64,000 nucleotides of DNA from Stenocarpella maydis (taxonomy: Eukaryota; Ascomycota; Sordariomycetes; Diaporthales; Diaporthaceae): the NCBI GenBank assembly GCA_002270565.1, contig NQMI01000029.1, positions 32,521 to 96,520 on the forward strand, in the 5' to 3' direction. Of the stretch, positions 45,579 to 58,548 are shown in pieces. The notes under the pieces were generated by a model. That model had not been told where the DNA came from. It was given only the letters and a program-made list of their open reading frames with translations, and ran no database searches. The position numbers and the translations under genes were made by a program. Position 1 is the first letter of the stretch. The number at the start of each line of letters is the position of its first letter.

Positions 45579-48500
45579 ATGACAAGGCCCAAGGTCCCTG
45601 ATGACAAGAGGATACGTACCGCCCAGGCATGCGAGTCTTGCAAGCGCCGGAAGCAAAAGGTGAGCCCCAGCCTTTCCTCTGATCCTCGTCTTTGCTATTG
45701 CATCTCGTGTCAGCATCCAGAGCCAGCCAGCCACCTATCCACCTGCCTTGCCAGCCGGGCCTCTCCCCCCTTCTCCCCTTCTCCCCTACCATCAGTGCAT
45801 GAGCATCCCACATCCATTGACGCTGTGTTCGCCTGGTCTTGCCTTGGCATGGATACGCCCAGCCCTGACACCAGAAGAATGCCTCTTGCTCATCATCTAG
45901 CTTTGTCCTGCCGCCGGGGTCAGCTGCCGCGCTGTAAGACGCGCCAGTTGTGGTCTTCTCCCGCGGGTTCCTCCTCCGTGAGAAGCAGACATGCTCATGC
46001 GCTGTTCATTGGATACATCACGCGCTCCTCATGGGATCCATACATCGTTCCCGGCCTATGGCACGTTGTATATAAATGAAACGGGATACATGTTCGTGCC
46101 GGTGCTAACAGTTGACGTAAAATCAAAAGTGCAATGGTCTCAAGCCATGCAACACCTGCACGAAGCGCAACTTGGTCTGCGATTACCTCTCGGGCAATGG
46201 GCACGGTCACTCAGGCTCAACGCCACAGCCCGGCGGCGGCCATCGCCAGATCATGGTGTCGAGCTCGTCCCCGAACAAGCGTAGGAAGTCGACCCCCGAC
46301 ACCATGGGGTCGGACGAGGGGGGTCATGCCCCTAAGAGGGCGAGGTTCGGCGTCGGCGCCGGCGACGTGCGGACTGGCGCCGCCCCGGCGCCGCCGCCGC
46401 CGCCGCAGCAACAGCAACAGCAACAGCAGCAGGCCGCCGACAGCACCGAGCCTTCGAGGATCCTGGGCGTTCCGACGCCGGTACCTGCGCCCGCCCTACC
46501 TGGGCAGCCCGGAGGAGAGGGCGAGGACGAGCCTGAGCCTGAGCGCGAGGTCCAGTCCAGACAGAGCACCGCGAGCGTGCCCGACGAGGTCGCCGAGGTG
46601 TACACGGAGACGCGCATGCTTCAGGATCCCACAGGGAGGCTGTGTACGTAACAAGACACTGGCTCCCCACATGACTTCGTCTCGCTAATGGTGGGGGTTA
46701 GTATATCTGGGCGACTCTGCCACGCTCTCGTACCTGCAGTTTATACGCATGATAGTCGAGAGTGTGGATGGGCCCTCACAGTTCACCATGGACCCCAGCC
46801 GCCACCGGCTGATGGAACTGACGACGAGCCTTCCGCCGGACTATCGCACGTCGCTGTTGCTACCAGACCGGCGGACGGCAGATGTTCTGATAAGATCATA
46901 TCTTACCAATGTGAGTATTTACAGGAGCCATGTCCTGTGCATACATGGCGATCTAGCACTCTCAGCCTGAAGCACTGGGCCGGGTGGAATCTAATCTTGT
47001 GCAGACCAACGGTTTGATCGAGGTGTTCGATAGGAAAGCCTTCAGCCAGCGGCTCGAGGCCTGCTACGAAAACCCGCTGGCAGCTGAGCCTACATTCCTA
47101 TGCCTTCTCTACCTCGTGTTCGCCATCGGCCTCGTGCTCGCCACGCCGGCCCCCGGCAGCCAGGATGACAGCGTCATCAAAAACCTGCAGACCAGCACCG
47201 GCGACCGTGCCGAGATGTTCTTCATGAACGCCAAGTGCTTATGCGACCCGACGTCCGGCTTCGAGGATGCCGACTTTTGGAGCGTGCAGGCCCTCCTGCT
47301 CATGTCGCTCTTCAAGCTGGCGAGGACAAAGCGCAATGCTGCATATGCTTATCATGGTGAGACTTGTCCGGCCTCGCAGGAGACTTGTCTCGATGCTGAT
47401 GGTCTGCCAGGAATGGCGGTGAGGTCTGGCTTCGCCCTTGGGCTCCACAGGCAGGAGACGATGGTGATATTCCCGGTTCCGGACCGCATCGTGAGGAGAA
47501 ACGTGTGGAGGAGCCTCTACGTCCTGGACCGCTTCCTCGCAGCCGCGCTAGGGCGGCCGACATCGATAGCGGAAGAGGACTGCTCAGCAGAGGCATTCGT
47601 CACCCCCGAGAGATATGTCGGCCAGGACAAGTACCTCGCAGACACAAATACCGACCTGCCGTCGTCGTGCGGCCTGAATGCCGCCGTGCGGAGCTGCCAG
47701 GTGATTGGCATCATCCTGAAGAAGATCTACGCCCAGCGCAAGATATCGACCAAGCTTGCCCAGGAGATCTCGGAGCAGTGCAAGGGCGGCCCGCAGAAGT
47801 ACCACGCCGGCCTGCACTGGCGACAGGCCATGAACACCAACATCGACCCGGCACACGGCATGGCGGTCATCCACGTCAACCTGCTCTACTGCCACGCGGT
47901 CATCCTCCTGACCAGGCCCTTCTTCCTCTTCCTGATGAACAGGATGCAGCAGGAGAGGCTCGGGGTCCCACGGGCGGCGATCCGGCCCGGCTCCAAGATG
48001 GAGAAGTTCTCCGAGGCCTGCGTCAACGCCGCATACCACACCGTCTCCCTGGTACAGATGAGCCACGAGGGCAAATACCTACCCCAGCGTGACCCATTCA
48101 TCATGTGAGTGTGCCTCTCCATCTTCCCAACGGCCGATAGATGCCGCACCACCGCACACCGAATCGAGCTACAGGCCCTGACCGCAGAGCAGCCACTTCC
48201 TCTTCGCCGCAACGCTGGTGGTGCAGAGCAACGAGTTCGCCTCCCTCCACAGGAACCCCTCGTACGCAGAGACGTACCAGCAGGCCCTCTCCATCATGAC
48301 CTACTGCGCAAGGACGGACCCCCAGGCCAGCAGGCTCGTCTACATCCTGACAACCTTCCACAACGTCATCGTCTCCCGCGCGCCGGCCTCGTCGTCCCTG
48401 CGCGACCCGTCCTCCATTCCCAACACGCCCTCTGCCGGCGTCCTCGTCAGCACCCCGGACCCCATGGCCAACTTCTTCCTCTCGCACCTGACGCCCAACA

Positions 48501-49188
48501 CCACGACCGCCGCCGCCCAGCAGCCCAAACAAGCCCCGACCAGCGCCCCGGCGCCGGCGTCCTCCGTCAGCGCCGGCGCATTTGACCACACCCTGTCCAT
48601 GCCGTCTCATCACCCTCACCAGCACCACAAACCGCACCCGCCACAGCCACCGGGCCTGATTAGGCGCGACTCGGCTGCCACGAATCACTCGGCGACGTGC
48701 GGGCCCTCGCCATCCCCGGGCATGATCGCCACCGCACTGACACCCACTGCGTCGTCTACCGGCGGCGATCCGCTCATGGACGCCGAGTGGTTCCACTGTA
48801 AGTCACGACCCACCGCCTGTTACCCCCAGGCTACCCCACATCGGCAACACTTTTTACGCCTCGTATCGCGTGGGCTGACCAACAATATATAGTCGACACG
48901 CTGTGGGAGAACTGGGCCGCCACGCCCCAGCCACCCCAGCCTCAGCCGCCCTCGTCCTCGGCCGCCGGCACCCCGGCCCAGCAACAGCAGCTCGCCGACC
49001 CGGCGCTGTTCGGCGACCCTGCCCTTGGGGCATTCGACGTCCCTGGGCCCGGGGCCCGAGCCGGAGGAGGAGGAGGAGGAGGTGGTGGTCCCGGGTCCGC
49101 CTTCGCGACGCCGCCGCTGCCTGGCGCGCAGCAGGCTGCGTCGGGGCTGAACGTGCCTCTCTACCCGATGCTACGGTTCGCGGAGTGA
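45579..49188 (+). CDS. Zn2Cys6 transcription factor with fungal-specific regulatory domain
   Basis: Seven exons: 45579-45659, 46130-46643, 46702-46910, 47005-47356, 47411-48104, 48190-48797 and 48893-49188; 917 residues with consistent phases. The binuclear zinc cluster is split by the first, 470-bp intron: CESCKRRKQK in exon 1 and CNGLKPCNTCTKRNLVC in exon 2 give the canonical C-x2-C-x6-C-x5-C-x2-C-x6-C. A basic, Pro- and Gln-rich linker follows, with a nine-Gln run. The middle-homology domain covers about 260-620 (LGDSATLSYLQFIRMIVE, MAVRSGFALGLHRQE, RNVWRSLYVLDRFLAAALGR). The C-terminus is His/Pro/Gly-rich, as in activation domains. It acts in the nucleus, binding CGG-type sites as a rule for the family. 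The exon 6 acceptor at 48188-48189 is the least certain junction. Targets are unknown; the lipoxygenase, MFS and OPT neighbours are candidates. Confidence 0.9.
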
Positions 49189-50822
49189 CGGGACAGGCCG
49201 CCTGGGATGTGTTGCCTGGTGAGGTGGCAAAGTGTTGGTCTCGTTGGCTGAGACCCCGAGCGTCCTGGCGGATGATTGGCATCACAATGGACATCTAGGA
49301 ACATCGAGGTGGCTTCTCTATTCCGTCGGCTTAACTATGTAGTCTACGTGATTCGCTTCCAACACACGCCCCAACCGGGTCAGCCAGCGATCCAGCCTTA
49401 TGCACCCACGCCTCACTCATGCTTTCTGATACTTGCTGTATAAACCACAGGGACCACCCCTCTGGCCCTGGCGCTCATCTCCGTTGAAGACCCTTCCGCT
49501 CTACGCCACGTATGTATTCTAGGCAACCGCTCATCCACATAAGGCTCGGGCACTGCAGGGCGAGCGAGCGACTGGTGAACTTATCGCGCCCGGCATCTTC
49601 CCACCAGGGGTCCCTCGGCTCAGAAAAGAATCACAGTCACAAAGTAGTACGCCGCCCATCCAACACGCTGCGCAAGAAATTTTATATATCCTTGAAGCAT
49701 ATTATGCCTATTTCCCCAGACACTGAAATTCAACTTGGATACGCCGCTGCCGAAGGGTCTAGACCACAGCCCGCCCAACCTCTAGTTATCTACCTACTCA
49801 CCAAGGCTAAAGCGAGCGAGGCAGACATTCAAAATCTCTGGAGACTTCAAAGCGAGAAGGGTGCTCAACAGAATTACAGCCAGTAAAGAGAATTTAGCAG
49901 CCGACAAGGACGTGTGTGGGGTGGCATAAGGACTGAAGCCCTGACTGCCTCAAATATAAAAGTAGAAGACTGAAAGCTAAGCTGCTGAGAGCGGCTTGTG
50001 AATGTCTAGATTCGGCTCTGATTAGGGTATATTTGCTTTGGAACTGGGGGATGTGTCCTCGTATCTGGAAAGAAAAAAAAAAGAAAAACAGAAAAAAAAA
50101 AAAAAATCTGTGAAGTCGTAGTGGGCTTGCATTCTGGGAACATGCAAATGGTGATAGAACATGTACAGCTATGCCATCCCCGCTCGCGACCACGCAGACC
50201 TGCTGAATCATAACCAGTATCCTTATCCTCCATCTCTGTATTGTTATCCCCAGTATCAGACTGATGCTAATCCTACATACAAAGAAGCATAAGTACCGTT
50301 ATTGCCGCAGCGGTCATATCGACTCATCATTGGGAAGTACTTGTGGTAGGTAGGTACATTACATGCAGCCGGGTTTATTCATACTGTGAGTGCTTCAAAA
50401 CCGGGGTGATCGTTAGCTTTATTCACGCCGTTGTCTGGATGAGATTCTGATGATAGCGTGGGTGGGGGTCTATCAGCTTTTTTGTACTCACTACAGACAG
50501 TCTAGTTTAGTCGTTTCTGCCCAGTGTGGGTAGGTAATTGCGGCAGACTGTTTTACTATCCAGGATGGGCAAGAATGTCTGTACAGCAGACTGTGCAGGC
50601 ATACTGCTCAGCACAGTTCACTGTTAGGCGGAAACTTTTAACAGTAATTCGTTGAGACCTAATAAACACCTTAAACTGTCTCAATTACACGCCGTGTATT
50701 AAAACCTATAGACCCGGCCCAGGCCGATCTAGACCATTACCCAAAACGCCTTCCCGCTCCCGCGAGGGACGATGCAGACCAAACAGACATATACACTCTT
50801 ACTCTATCTAGACATGTACGTA
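49189..50822. other. Intergenic region between convergent TF and OPT genes
   Basis: Both flanking genes end here. ORFs such as 49512-49886 (plus, 124 codons) show no domain. A-rich runs occur at 50069-50106. The TF and OPT 3' UTRs lie at the edges; nothing else is recognised. Confidence 0.45.
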
Positions 50823-53590
50823 TCATGACCACTTGGACGGCCCAAAGGTCTGACCTTGTGGCAGCACTGTCTGAATGGCCGTGTCCTGGAAGTCCATGGT
50901 GGTGGTGATGACGTTGTTGCCCCACCAGCTGGGAGGGTCGATGCTGTTCAGGGTAAAGGCGAAGAAGATTATGAGCGTGCTGAGGGCGAGGCCGAGGTCG
51001 AGACCCGAGGACGTCAGGAAGTTGAGACGGCTCCACCAGGCGAAGTAGCGCTTGCGGATGTAGTACTGGAACACGAAGCCCACGATGCCCCAAGTCAGGT
51101 AATTGAGTGGCGTGGCTGGGGGGATGGATCCTGCACCGCCAAAGATAAGCGGCGCCATAAGGTACTTGAGGGGTGACTTGGGCCACTTCTTAGCGGCAAA
51201 GTAGATGATGACAGGCACGATGGCACCGATGCCGAAGAAGATGAAGAGACCAGAGTAGATCTGACCGGGCGAGAACATGCGGGCCGGTCCAATGAGACCC
51301 CAGATGACGGACGCTGGAAGAAAAGAGTTTAACATTCAACATCTTGGACCGCAAGAACACAAGTGTTTGTCTTACCAGAGAAGAAGACCTTGCCACCCGG
51401 GCAGGTAAAATGCTCGCGCTGAGTCGTCGTGCAAACCTCTGGAATAGCTGCCAGAGCAGAGTTCAGGACAGCGATCTGGATGAAGCACGAGAACGTCGTC
51501 GCGACCACCTGAGACATGAACATCGTCCGCGGGGGGATCTTCATGTAGTGGCCAAACTTGAGGTCGCCCACGAAGCTAAGGGCCTGACTCATAGTGATAT
51601 ATCCAAATGTCTTGAAGATCATGAGGGCAAGGGGTCGCCCGGGCTGGATGTAGCCGTACACGAATTCAGTCAGGACGTTGAGGCCGATTTGGTTGTTGGT
51701 GATGGCTTGAATGATTCCAATAGGCAAAGAGAAGCAGAACGAGATCGCTACAGATAGCAGGAACGCCCACCATGTCAGATTGGTGGGATACGCAAGCACG
51801 GCGACGAAACCGATGGCGAGCATCTGAGATGTCTGTTAGAATGGTGATGTGATGTGGCGACACACCAAGGCGAAGTGAACTCACCAGGACGAACAAGCTC
51901 ATGTACCACCAGGTTGGAGCCTCGGGGTACTTCCTCATCAGCTTCATGTGGATGTCGTCATCCTCGGTTTTTGCATTCTTCCACTGAGCCCAGATCATCT
52001 TGCCGTGATGCAGATACGTATACACGATGAGAGAAGCAATAGCAGCAAACGAAAGGCCATAGGACATGGCGAATGTCGTGCTGATGAAGAGGGGCGAGTA
52101 CTCCTTGTATGCCTCCTGGTCCAGGGTGAACTCGGGCGTCAAGATCCGCGATACATTGTAGCTCGACCCGGTGTTATCGTAAGTGCTAGAGTCGCTCATG
52201 GGCAGGAACTCGGCATACCAGACACCAGTGTAGTGGAAGACGGAAGCTCCAATGATGAAGAAAGTGAAGACTCCAATGAGGGTGTTGGCAATGGCATGGA
52301 ACGGTGGGATCAAAGGCGAGCCGACAAAACCCGCTATCTGGGACCAATCGAAGGTGATGGGAACCAGAGACAGACCGGTCGTATAACCAAAAAGCTGGTT
52401 GACGACTGGGTTCTGCGGAGCAATCCATGTGGCGAAGGCAAAGGTGCTCAAGAACTGGGCCAGGTAGCCAGGGATGAAGTAGTAGACAAAAGCCCCAAGG
52501 GTAATGAGACCAAACCACCTGTAACGGGGCATTTTACCACCAAGTACGGTGGGGTCTGGGTTCTCGTTGGCCTCGTACATGGCGTTCATCAGTGTCACAG
52601 AGACCAGATTCCCAGGCCAGATCATTGCCGCAGGGTAAACTGTGCCCTCGTCAGCTGAGCGAATAAACCGTTGCAGATTGACCATGCTTACCAAGGAACT
52701 TCCTCATAATTCCAGCGATGCCATAGCCAAGGGACTGGGTGGATATGGTCAGCATCAGCTGGAAAGGTATTCCGAAGTCCTGCTTATAAAACACTTTCTG
52801 GGCCAGTATAATATCAGTAGCATAGGCAACAGAAAATGACACACTGGCCATCACAACGATGATGGAGTGCTCCTTGATGTTGAAAGGCCCGGGGTTGAGC
52901 GACCACCTCAACCCGAAGGTGTTGAATTTTCGGGTGGGCATGACCTTGGCCCAACCGTGCCCGATAGGCCAGGCGATGATCTGAGCGATCAAGGTACCGA
53001 GGCCGATGGTAGGGTTCCGGAGTGAGAACAAGGTATTCATGGAGGCACCAACGACGACAAGCACAAGTCCTATGGTCCAAGCACGGATCTATTGCATATG
53101 GTTAGAAGAAAAGGAATTGTCGTAAAAGAGTTGTTGCGCTCACAGTATTGCACGGTGCTTCGATATCATAGTTCCGGACGGCAGCCCTGACTTCGGGGTA
53201 CGGCGAGTCCTCTTCTCCTTCTTTGTTGAGACTCGGTAACTTCTCCTCGTCGGAATATGTCGACGCTGACGAGGCACGTGGTTGTCCTGGAGCCGGCCGT
53301 GTGTATTCCTCGGGAAGATTGGGATCTAAGAGAAGTTCGTATTCTGACCCTTCTTCGTCACTGTCCTCTGGTTGGAGATTAGACTCACCCCATAGCGAGA
53401 GGCGGTGCTTGAGGTCATCGACAGGACTCATCCGACGACCCAGGGGGGTGTCGAATGTCGACCCGGATGGCTCCACCTCCCTTCCACTGACCTCCACGAC
53501 ATCGCCCTTTGAGCTCGAGTTGCTGTCGCCTCCCGCCATATTGGACTGCGATGCCGTGCCTGACGGCTTGTCGCTATATGGCTGGCCCAT
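50823..53590 (-). CDS. OPT-family oligopeptide transporter
   Basis: Five exons on the minus strand: 53590-53144, 53088-52692, 52639-51885, 51823-51376 and 51313-50823; introns 52-62 bp, phases consistent, 845 residues. The first about 140 residues are a hydrophilic acidic tail (EDSDEEGSEYELLLDPNLPE, then a DSPYPEVRAAVRNYD entry motif common to OPTs). About 14-16 membrane helices follow. Family landmarks include NTLFSLRNPTIGLGTLIAQI, WPGNLVSVTLMNAMYE, FGYTTGLSLVPITFDWSQI and IPPRTMFMSQVVATTFSCF. Members of the oligopeptide/small-peptide transporter family import tetra- to hexapeptides, glutathione or metal chelates with protons at the plasma membrane. The substrate here is unknown. It is convergent with the transcription factor and divergent from CEM1. 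An in-frame ATG at about 53536 (MAGGDSNSSS) is an alternative start. Confidence 0.93.
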
Positions 53591-55235
53591 GTTGGAAGGA
53601 CCGAAAATAGGGAGAACGAGGCAGGGCGACCGAGCTCAGGGGTCGATGCGAGAGAGGGGTGGAATGCTATATAGGGGGCTGTCTACTACTACTGTTTGTC
53701 CGACAAGGCAGCTGCGGCCGTGACGGGCTCGGTACCACGTGCGGCTCAAAGACAGCGCTCTGCCGATCCCGAACCCAGGCGATCCCAGACGCAGACGGAC
53801 ATGAAGCGTCAGAAAACCAAAAAAGTAGGCGCCAGATAAGCAACAGCGATGTAACTCGCCGTCCGCGCAAGGAAGCTTGTTTTCCGGGACTTCACCCAAT
53901 GTCCTGGCTGGCCAGAGGGCCGGGAATGGTTGGGGAGCGGCGGCAGGTGGCAGAACCGGGGAGGCTTGTCAGACGAAGGTTGCCACGCGTGATCTCCGGG
54001 GTGGGCGGTGATAGATGGAGCAATCGGGATGCTGAAACCTGGCGTCGGCCTCAAGATGCGGGTGGTGGGAGGACAGAGTATGGTGCTGACGGTGAGCTTG
54101 CGGTGCGGGAGTCGCGCGGGCTCATGGGATACCACACTGCCGATTGAGATTCGGCTGGGCCATTCATGCAAAAGCTAGAATTCCAGATTCCGGTGGTTGT
54201 GTGTTTCCCTGTCGCTCAGATTCGGGGTGGAACAGGCGCAGGGCTTGTGGAAGCCCGTCCGATAAGGAGGCAGAAACAGGATCTGGGCAGGCTGAAACCG
54301 ATTTGCGGCAAGCACAGATTGCATAAACTGGCGGCTCCCAACTTGCTTGCGCTGTACCGCGGGTCTGAATACTGAAGGGTAATATTGGGTGATTCGTCTT
54401 TACAACAGCTCGGGAAGCCGCAGTCGCGATAGTCCCTGTCCTGGAGTCCGCATGGAGGCTTGCGATAGGCCCGACTCTCGCTCAGGCGCAGCCACGCCGA
54501 GGGCGGGAAGGGGAGATGCTGCAACTATGCAGATTTATGCTTTCGGAGATAGATTGCGTGCTGGCAAATATAAAGGAGATGAAACAAGCGCAACTGATGG
54601 CGAAAGATTGTCGAGTTTTACCGTGGGTGAGATACGTTCAGCAACTTCAGGCCTCTTGGTGAGAGGATCTGGTCGATGTGGAGCAAGGCGAGTCGCTGCT
54701 TATCCTGGGCGGGCCCGATGAAGAGCTTCCAGGGCTGATGGGGAAGAGAAACAAATGCGCCGGGGGAGCAGAATGCGACGAGATGGCCAAGGAAGATGCA
54801 TCGCATGTAGTGTACAAGTTGACAGGAGGATCAGGGGGCCAGCAAGGCGACTCGGGTCGTCTTTGTCGTCGTCAGTCAGGGTCCAGGTCCGAGTGGGCCG
54901 TGGCCAGCCCGCGCGCCTATTCAAGGCTGGGTTCAGAAACGCCAAACAACGAACGTGGGTCTTGCTCACCGCCTGCCCCTTGCGGAACCTTCACTCTGCC
55001 GACAAGGACCAGTATCTACTCCGTACTACTAGTACACTTTACGGAATCTATCGAATTGGAAACCCGCACACCTTCATCTGTCAGTTTCACCAAAACTTAG
55101 ACATCTGCTATCTCCCCCACGATACCCCGTCTAAATGCAACCAAGTTTCATCGTCTCAGGACAACAGCCCACTCGCTCCCAAGCCACTGTTTCGATTCAC
55201 AGCCCAGGTCAGGACTTTGCTTGGGCAATGGAAGC
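53591..55235. promoter_or_regulatory. Divergent intergenic region between OPT gene and CEM1
   Basis: About 1.6 kb containing the promoters of both genes and only short ORFs overlapping on both strands. No TATA box or named operator could be assigned with confidence. Confidence 0.4.
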
Positions 55236-56643
55236 ATGCGACGAGTTGTCGTGACTGGTCTGGGCGCTATCAGCCCCCTCGGGGTTGGCGCGCACAGGAC
55301 ATGGCAGCGTCTCCTGGCCGGACAGTCTGGCATTATCGCTGTCTCTGCAGTTGAGCCCCAGGCCCAGTGGAAAGGCCTCCCGAGCTCCGTCGCCGGAGTC
55401 GTGCCCAGTGGCAGCAGTGGCAGGACAGACGGGAGGTGGGACCCCTCGGACTGGCTAGATGCCGGGGAGCAGAGGCGCATGTCCAGATTCGCCCAGTACG
55501 CCGTCGCTGCCACGGCCATGGCACTCGAGCATGCTGGTTGGAATCCCACCAGCCAGGCCGACCTGGAGGCTACCGGAGTGTGCCTCGGGAGCGGCATAGG
55601 CAACCTGGACGACCTGTACTCGACCAGCCTCGCCTTCGAAAAAGATGTGAGCCCGGCCTCCTGGCCCCCAACTGGGCCCGGGAAAAGCTAAGACTCTAGG
55701 TAGGGTTACAAGAAGGTCTCCCCGTTATTTGTCCCCAAGATCCTCATCAACCTCGCCGCCGGCCACATTTCCATCAAGTATGGCTTCCAGGGCCCAAACC
55801 ACTCCGCCACCACGGCCTGCACCACCGGCGCCCACTCAGTCGGGGACGCCTCCCGCTTTATTGCCTTTGGCGATGCAGATGTTATGATCGCCGGTGGTGC
55901 GGAGTCGTGCCTGCACCCCTTGACCTTCGCTGGTTTCGGAAGGTCGAGGTCCCTATCTACCGCTTTCAACCATGATCCCAGCTCCAGCTGCCGCCCCTTC
56001 GATAAGGACCGCGACGGGTTCGTCGTCGCAGAGGGCGCCGCTGTCCTCCTTTTGGAAGAGCTTGAACACGCAAAGGCCAGAGGCGCCAACATTCTGGCCG
56101 AGCTGGCCGGCTACGGCTGCAGTGGCGACGCCCACCACGTGACAGCGCCCCGGGAGGACGGCTCGGGGGCCCTACTGGCCATGAAACGGGCCTTGAGGCA
56201 CGCACGTGTCAAGCCAGGCCAGGTCGACTATATCAACGCCCATGCGACGAGCACGCCCATCGGCGACGCGGCGGAGGCTAGGGCCATCGGTACGCTGATG
56301 CTGGGCGAGGGAGGCGTTGAGAAGGATAGTCAGGTCACCGTGAGCAGCACCAAGGGCGCGGTCGGCCACCTTCTCGGTGCAGCTGGTGCAATCGAGGCCC
56401 TGTTCTGCGTGCTTGCAATCGCAGATGTGAGAAAGTGCCTCGCAATCATTTTATTACCAGACGCTGACACGAGTACAGAATGCCGTTCCTCCAACACTGA
56501 ACCTTCACAGCCCAAATGTGGGCCAACACTTCAACTTCGTACCTCTCCAGTCGCAACACAGGCATGTTGACGTCGCCATGTCTAACTCCTTTGGCTTTGG
56601 TGGTACCAATGCGTCCCTGGTCTTCTCACGGTACAGAAAATGA
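55236..56643 (+). CDS. CEM1: Mitochondrial 3-oxoacyl-[acyl-carrier-protein] synthase (KAS)
   Basis: Three exons, 55236-55646, 55704-56426 and 56479-56643, with 57- and 52-bp introns, all phase 0; 432 residues. The fold starts at once with [16 protein letters not shown], so there is almost no presequence in front of it. The catalytic triad is complete: Cys176 in [13 protein letters not shown], His in [14 protein letters not shown] and His in [16 protein letters not shown]. The closing [14 protein letters not shown]ly-rich motif lies in exon 3. This is a single-domain FabF/CEM1-type condensing enzyme of type II fatty acid synthesis. In fungi that pathway is mitochondrial and makes octanoyl-ACP for lipoate. 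Mitochondrial location is from family knowledge. A further upstream exon with a presequence cannot be excluded because the first Met falls right at the domain edge. Confidence 0.92.
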
Positions 56644-57394
56644 GGATGGTTCAAACATTGTGACATCAATGGCCGACCGCAGGCCGGGCCAGCAAAGACC
56701 AAAAATGGAGACACCGGTACGACTGACTCAAATCATGAGGCGACCGTCACTGCGCCACGTCCAGAATCATGCGATCCAGGTCCGAGGCAAGTTATATTTC
56801 AGACATAGCTCTTGTAGGCCCAACACATGGCCCGGTGCATATCTCTCGGCTCTTACAGTAGGTGACGGCTGGCTTTCAGTCGATCGTCACTCGGAATCGT
56901 TTTGAGCGCGATGTCCCTTAGTTTTAATGGCTCTGGGGCACAGGTGATTCCACTATATTTAGAAATCATATTAAAAGTTGACAATCGTGCATGACACTCA
57001 GTATCGAGATTCACCAACGAGAGTGAATCATCGGCGATAAGGATCGTGCTATGTGGTTTAACCGAGTAGCTCTCATGCGCAGATCCAAGTGCACAGCTAT
57101 GTTGGAACCCAGAGTCGAGGAATTTACCTGTTTACAGTAAGACAATTGCATAGCCAAATAGAAATGGCAAGTCTCAACTAGAATTGTGAAGACCAAAGTC
57201 GAGAGGTCCGGACATTTTGCGTGTGGTTCGGAGCCGACTCGGCAATGCCGTTTTGCAAGGATTAGACGCAGCAATATTTTTGTCGATGCGCTAAGCATCA
57301 ATGACATCTATAACCCAGACCTGAGAGCCAGAACAGCCAATTAATTCCTCCCTTTCTGGACCTTCTCCCTATCCACACTCTATCCGACCCAACA
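56644..57394. other. Intergenic region between CEM1 and CBP3
   Basis: About 750 bases, moderately A/T-rich, no supported gene. It holds the CEM1 3' UTR and the CBP3 promoter; a CT-rich leader precedes the CBP3 start. Confidence 0.45.
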
Positions 57395-58415
57395 ATGGCA
57401 GACCGGCTTTGTAGACCATGTCGCGACGTAGCGCGGCGACAGCTACGACTCCTGCGCAAGCTCAACCGCCCGTCCCTCTCCCAGCAGGCCGCCATCGCTG
57501 AGATGGCAAGGACGTCGACGCGACAGTTCCATCAGACCGCACCCAGCCGGTCGCAAGGCCCACCTCACTCCGAAAAGCAAACCGGAATCGCGCAGACATT
57601 TTTGGGCATCGCGAGCAAGATACTGCCGTCGAAAGCGGTCCAACCCTACCAGATCTTCGGGGCCACCGAGAGCATGTACAAGGCGTGCGCCACGCCCGCC
57701 ACGTACAAGATCTCACCGGAGCTGAGGAAGAAGGAGCAGGTGCCCGTGACGGAGGACGGGGAAGAGCTTGGAATCGGAGGGGGCGTCTGGCACGATGGTA
57801 CGCTTAGATCTCTGCTCTACGACTCTTAAGCGCCTGCGATTGCTAACGCCGTGACCTACAGAGTTCGGCCTCCCCCCAACATTTAGCACATGGTCGCAGG
57901 TGACCATGCTGCACCTCTACCTCATAGTCGTGCGTCTGCGCTGCCTCGAGAAGGACCAGTGGCAGGCGTGGCAGAACCAGCTGGTGAACCACTTCTTCCA
58001 CAACGCCGAGGACGTCATGGAGGTCAACCACGGCATGTCGTCGCGCATGGTGCGTCAGCGCCACCTGCAGAACCTGTTCCAGACATGGCGGGGCGTGATA
58101 CTGGCGTACGACGAGGGCCTGGTCAAGGGCGACGCCGTTATGGCCTCGGCGGTGTGGCGCAACGTCTTCAAGGCCGACGAGGAGGTCGACATGAGGCATG
58201 TTGCGGCCATCGTCGCCTGGATGAGGTCCGTCTCGAGGTCCCTGGACAAGATACTCGACCCCGCGCTGCTGTACCACGGGGGCAGCGTGTTCAAGACGCA
58301 GCCGACGGCGGAGTTGAGGCTAGTTGATGAGCCTGCCTCGCTGGGGCAAATCACCCAGGCCGACATGGGGAAAGCCCAACCGGCGAAGCCTAAGCCTAGC
58401 AACCGTTTCAAATGA
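57395..58415 (+). CDS. CBP3: Ubiquinol-cytochrome c chaperone CBP3 (UQCC1 family)
   Basis: Two exons, 57395-57797 and 57862-58415, joined inside a Glu codon over a 64-bp intron (GTACGC donor, CTAAC branch, CTACAG acceptor); 318 residues. An Arg-rich, acid-poor N-terminus (MADRLCRPCRDVARRQLRLL) serves as mitochondrial presequence. The chaperone domain covers about 140-290: TFSTWSQVTMLHLYLIVVRL, QNQLVNHFFHNAEDVMEVNH, QRHLQNLFQTWRGVILAYDE and WMRSVSRSLDKI. In yeast Cbp3 works with Cbp6 at the mitoribosome exit to receive and stabilise newly made cytochrome b for complex III. The C-terminus is a Lys/Pro-rich tail. It is convergent with the DHFR gene, with only 133 bases between the stops. Confidence 0.93.
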
Positions 58416-58548
58416 GGTTGCCACTCTAGATAAGGCTTTATCCTAGTTCTGGCGATCTATATGTATAAACAAAAATTGGGCTGTGTAAAGGGAAATGGCT
58501 GCATGCTGGAGTTAAGTGGATTTTGTAATGTTTTGGTATCATGAGACA

